The notes under the pieces: generated by a model | Told to the model about the DNA's origin: nothing | What the model saw: only the letters and a program-made list of their open reading frames with translations | Database searches by the model: none | Program-made: the position numbers and the translations under genes | From: Methylotuvimicrobium sp018830325 | GTDB lineage: Bacteria > Pseudomonadota > Gammaproteobacteria > Methylococcales > Methylomonadaceae | DNA length: 64,000 bases | Direction of reading: 5' to 3' | NCBI RefSeq assembly: GCF_044788715.1 | Contig: NZ_CP173170.1 | Location: 620,001-684,000 of the forward strand | In this document: piece by piece, positions 63,305-64,000 of the stretch | Numbering within the stretch: position 1 is the stretch's first letter | How the letters are laid out: the number at the start of each line of letters is the position of its first letter

Positions 63305-63466
63305 CGCGGATCGCCTAGCGCTAGGCGATCCGCGAGTGTTAAGTGACAATAAATGGTATTGAGGTCTCGTTGGTTAAGATTGCGAAAAGGTAATTTTTGA
63401 CTTATGTATAACGATGAGCGCAGAACGTGGGAACGATAATTTCCGGGGGACTGAATAGTTACATCG

Positions 63467-63530
63467 CCGCACCCTCCACCACCAGAGAACTTTCATTTGC
63501 CGAGGCGATTGTCAAACCTTCATGAGCGTT
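63467..63530. repeat. Inverted copy of the block at 57938-58000
   Basis: Reads CCGCACCCTC..GAACTTTCATTTGCC..CGATTG..CTTCATGAGCGTT, the reverse complement of the block before the composite repeat near 58 kb. Similarity is clear but not complete. Confidence 0.6.
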
Positions 63531-63564
63531 CGGTTAAATGCCCGCTTTTTATTAAATCAAATCT

Positions 63565-64000
63565 ATGGCTTCTAACGAAATGTTTAATCAAGAGTGCAGG
63601 GATTGCGGACGCTTGGACGAATTTTTGTGCGAGGTGAAACGCAAGTATCCCGATTATCATGCCCGACCGGTTGCTCCGTTCGGTGACGAACAACCGAAAT
63701 TGTTGGTGGTCGGGTTGGCGCCGGGCATGCATGGCGCGAATGCAACGGGGCGCCCGTTTACCGGCGATTATGCCGGAATCTTGTTGTACCAAGCGTTATA
63801 CCAATTCGGTTACAGTAATCGCCCCATTTCAGAAGGCCAAAAGGATGGCTTGGTTTTAACCGCTTGCCGCATCACCAATGCCGTTAAATGCCTGCCACCG
63901 CAAAATAAACCGACCGGTTTGGAAATCAATACCTGCAATCGATATTTAAACGCCGAAATAGCGCAAATGTCTGAAGGAACGGTCATTCTGGCGCTGGGCA
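63565..64000 (+). CDS. Family 5 (UdgB-like) uracil-DNA glycosylase, cut by the window end
   Basis: N-terminal 145 residues of a Fe-S-type uracil-DNA glycosylase, which removes uracil or related damaged bases from DNA. CRDCGRLDEFL gives the first Fe-S cysteines (C11, C14), and GLAPGMHGANATGRPFTGD around residue 51 is the family 5 active-site loop; the later CRITNAVKCLPPQNKPT fits the family as well. The ATG at 63565 matches the family start. The gene runs off the end of the window. Confidence 0.88.
   Translation, partial: MASNEMFNQECRDCGRLDEFLCEVKRKYPDYHARPVAPFGDEQPKLLVVGLAPGMHGANATGRPFTGDYAGILLYQALYQFGYSNRPISEGQKDGLVLTACRITNAVKCLPPQNKPTGLEINTCNRYLNAEIAQMSEGTVILALG

Larger units (their letters stand above)
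62955..63440. repeat. Nested composite repeat with ~30-bp inverted ends
   Basis: Outer ends ATCGTTCCCACG..AGCGCTCATCGTTATA (62955 on) and TATAACGATGAGCGC..CGTGGGAACGAT (ending 63432) are inverted repeats. Inside, in order, lie a reverse copy of the element at 3633 (63001-63200) with a nested 64-bp element (63032-63095), and an element with GTACGC ends (63213-63304). The 729-base gap between pmbA and the glycosylase gene holds only repeats. Confidence 0.75.

Overview
The window looks like chromosome of a gammaproteobacterial methanotroph (Methylococcales; Methylomicrobium/Methylobacter-like). The main reasons are a lanthanide-type methanol dehydrogenase (XoxF) with an adjacent XoxJ-like periplasmic protein, an MxaR-S-A-C maturation cluster, a folate cyclohydrolase-like enzyme, a glycogen operon, and typical gammaproteobacterial housekeeping blocks (rlmH-maf-rng-yhdP-nit-tldD-pmbA). 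No taxonomic search was possible, so this assignment is inference.

Layout. 1-6.1 kb: glycogen genes glgA (with a 240-residue disordered N-terminal extension), a GH13 enzyme and glgB. 6.2-9.5 kb: xoxJ and xoxF on the minus strand. 9.6-12 kb: a CPA1-type Na+/H+ antiporter with a cyclic-nucleotide-binding-like tail. 12.2-16.0 kb: lpxH, a periplasmic cyclophilin, cysS and a formiminotransferase-cyclodeaminase-like gene. 16.4-16.8 kb: a tRNA-Pro/Arg/His operon with a good promoter.

16.77-45.2 kb is an accessory island placed directly behind tRNA-His. It opens with two broken tyrosine recombinases fused back to back and ends at an eroded ISNCY-type transposase. Inside are two defence-like modules, both read rightwards. 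The first is a WYL regulator (divergent) plus a three-gene pPIWI-RE module: a Zn-finger/PD-(D/E)XK nuclease, a DinG/XPD-like helicase and a PIWI-RE Argonaute relative. The second is a large DISARM/Druantia-like cluster: SNF2 helicase, VapBC toxin-antitoxin, a 1677-residue Eco57I-type methylase, a DUF262-DUF1524 (GmrSD-like) protein, a 2121-residue DEAD/DUF1998 helicase with a nuclease-like tail, and a RelE-fold/UvrD-type helicase fusion. Every long gene is intact, so the system is probably alive. The pairing of these parts is the most interesting content of the window.

45.3-51.1 kb (minus strand): a voltage-gated K+ channel with a zinc ribbon, then mxaC, mxaA, mxaS and mxaR (a MoxR-type AAA+ and VWA/DUF58 set for metal loading of methanol dehydrogenase) and an unknown membrane protein. 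51.3-62.8 kb (plus strand): rlmH, maf, rng, a possible leader peptide, yhdP, a nitrilase-family amidase, a BamC-like lipoprotein, tldD and pmbA. The window ends inside a family 5 uracil-DNA glycosylase gene.

Intergenic spaces are rich in small mobile or palindromic repeats: several MITE-like elements, some nested inside each other (58.0 kb and 62.9-63.4 kb), REP-like hairpins and period-7 tandem repeats.
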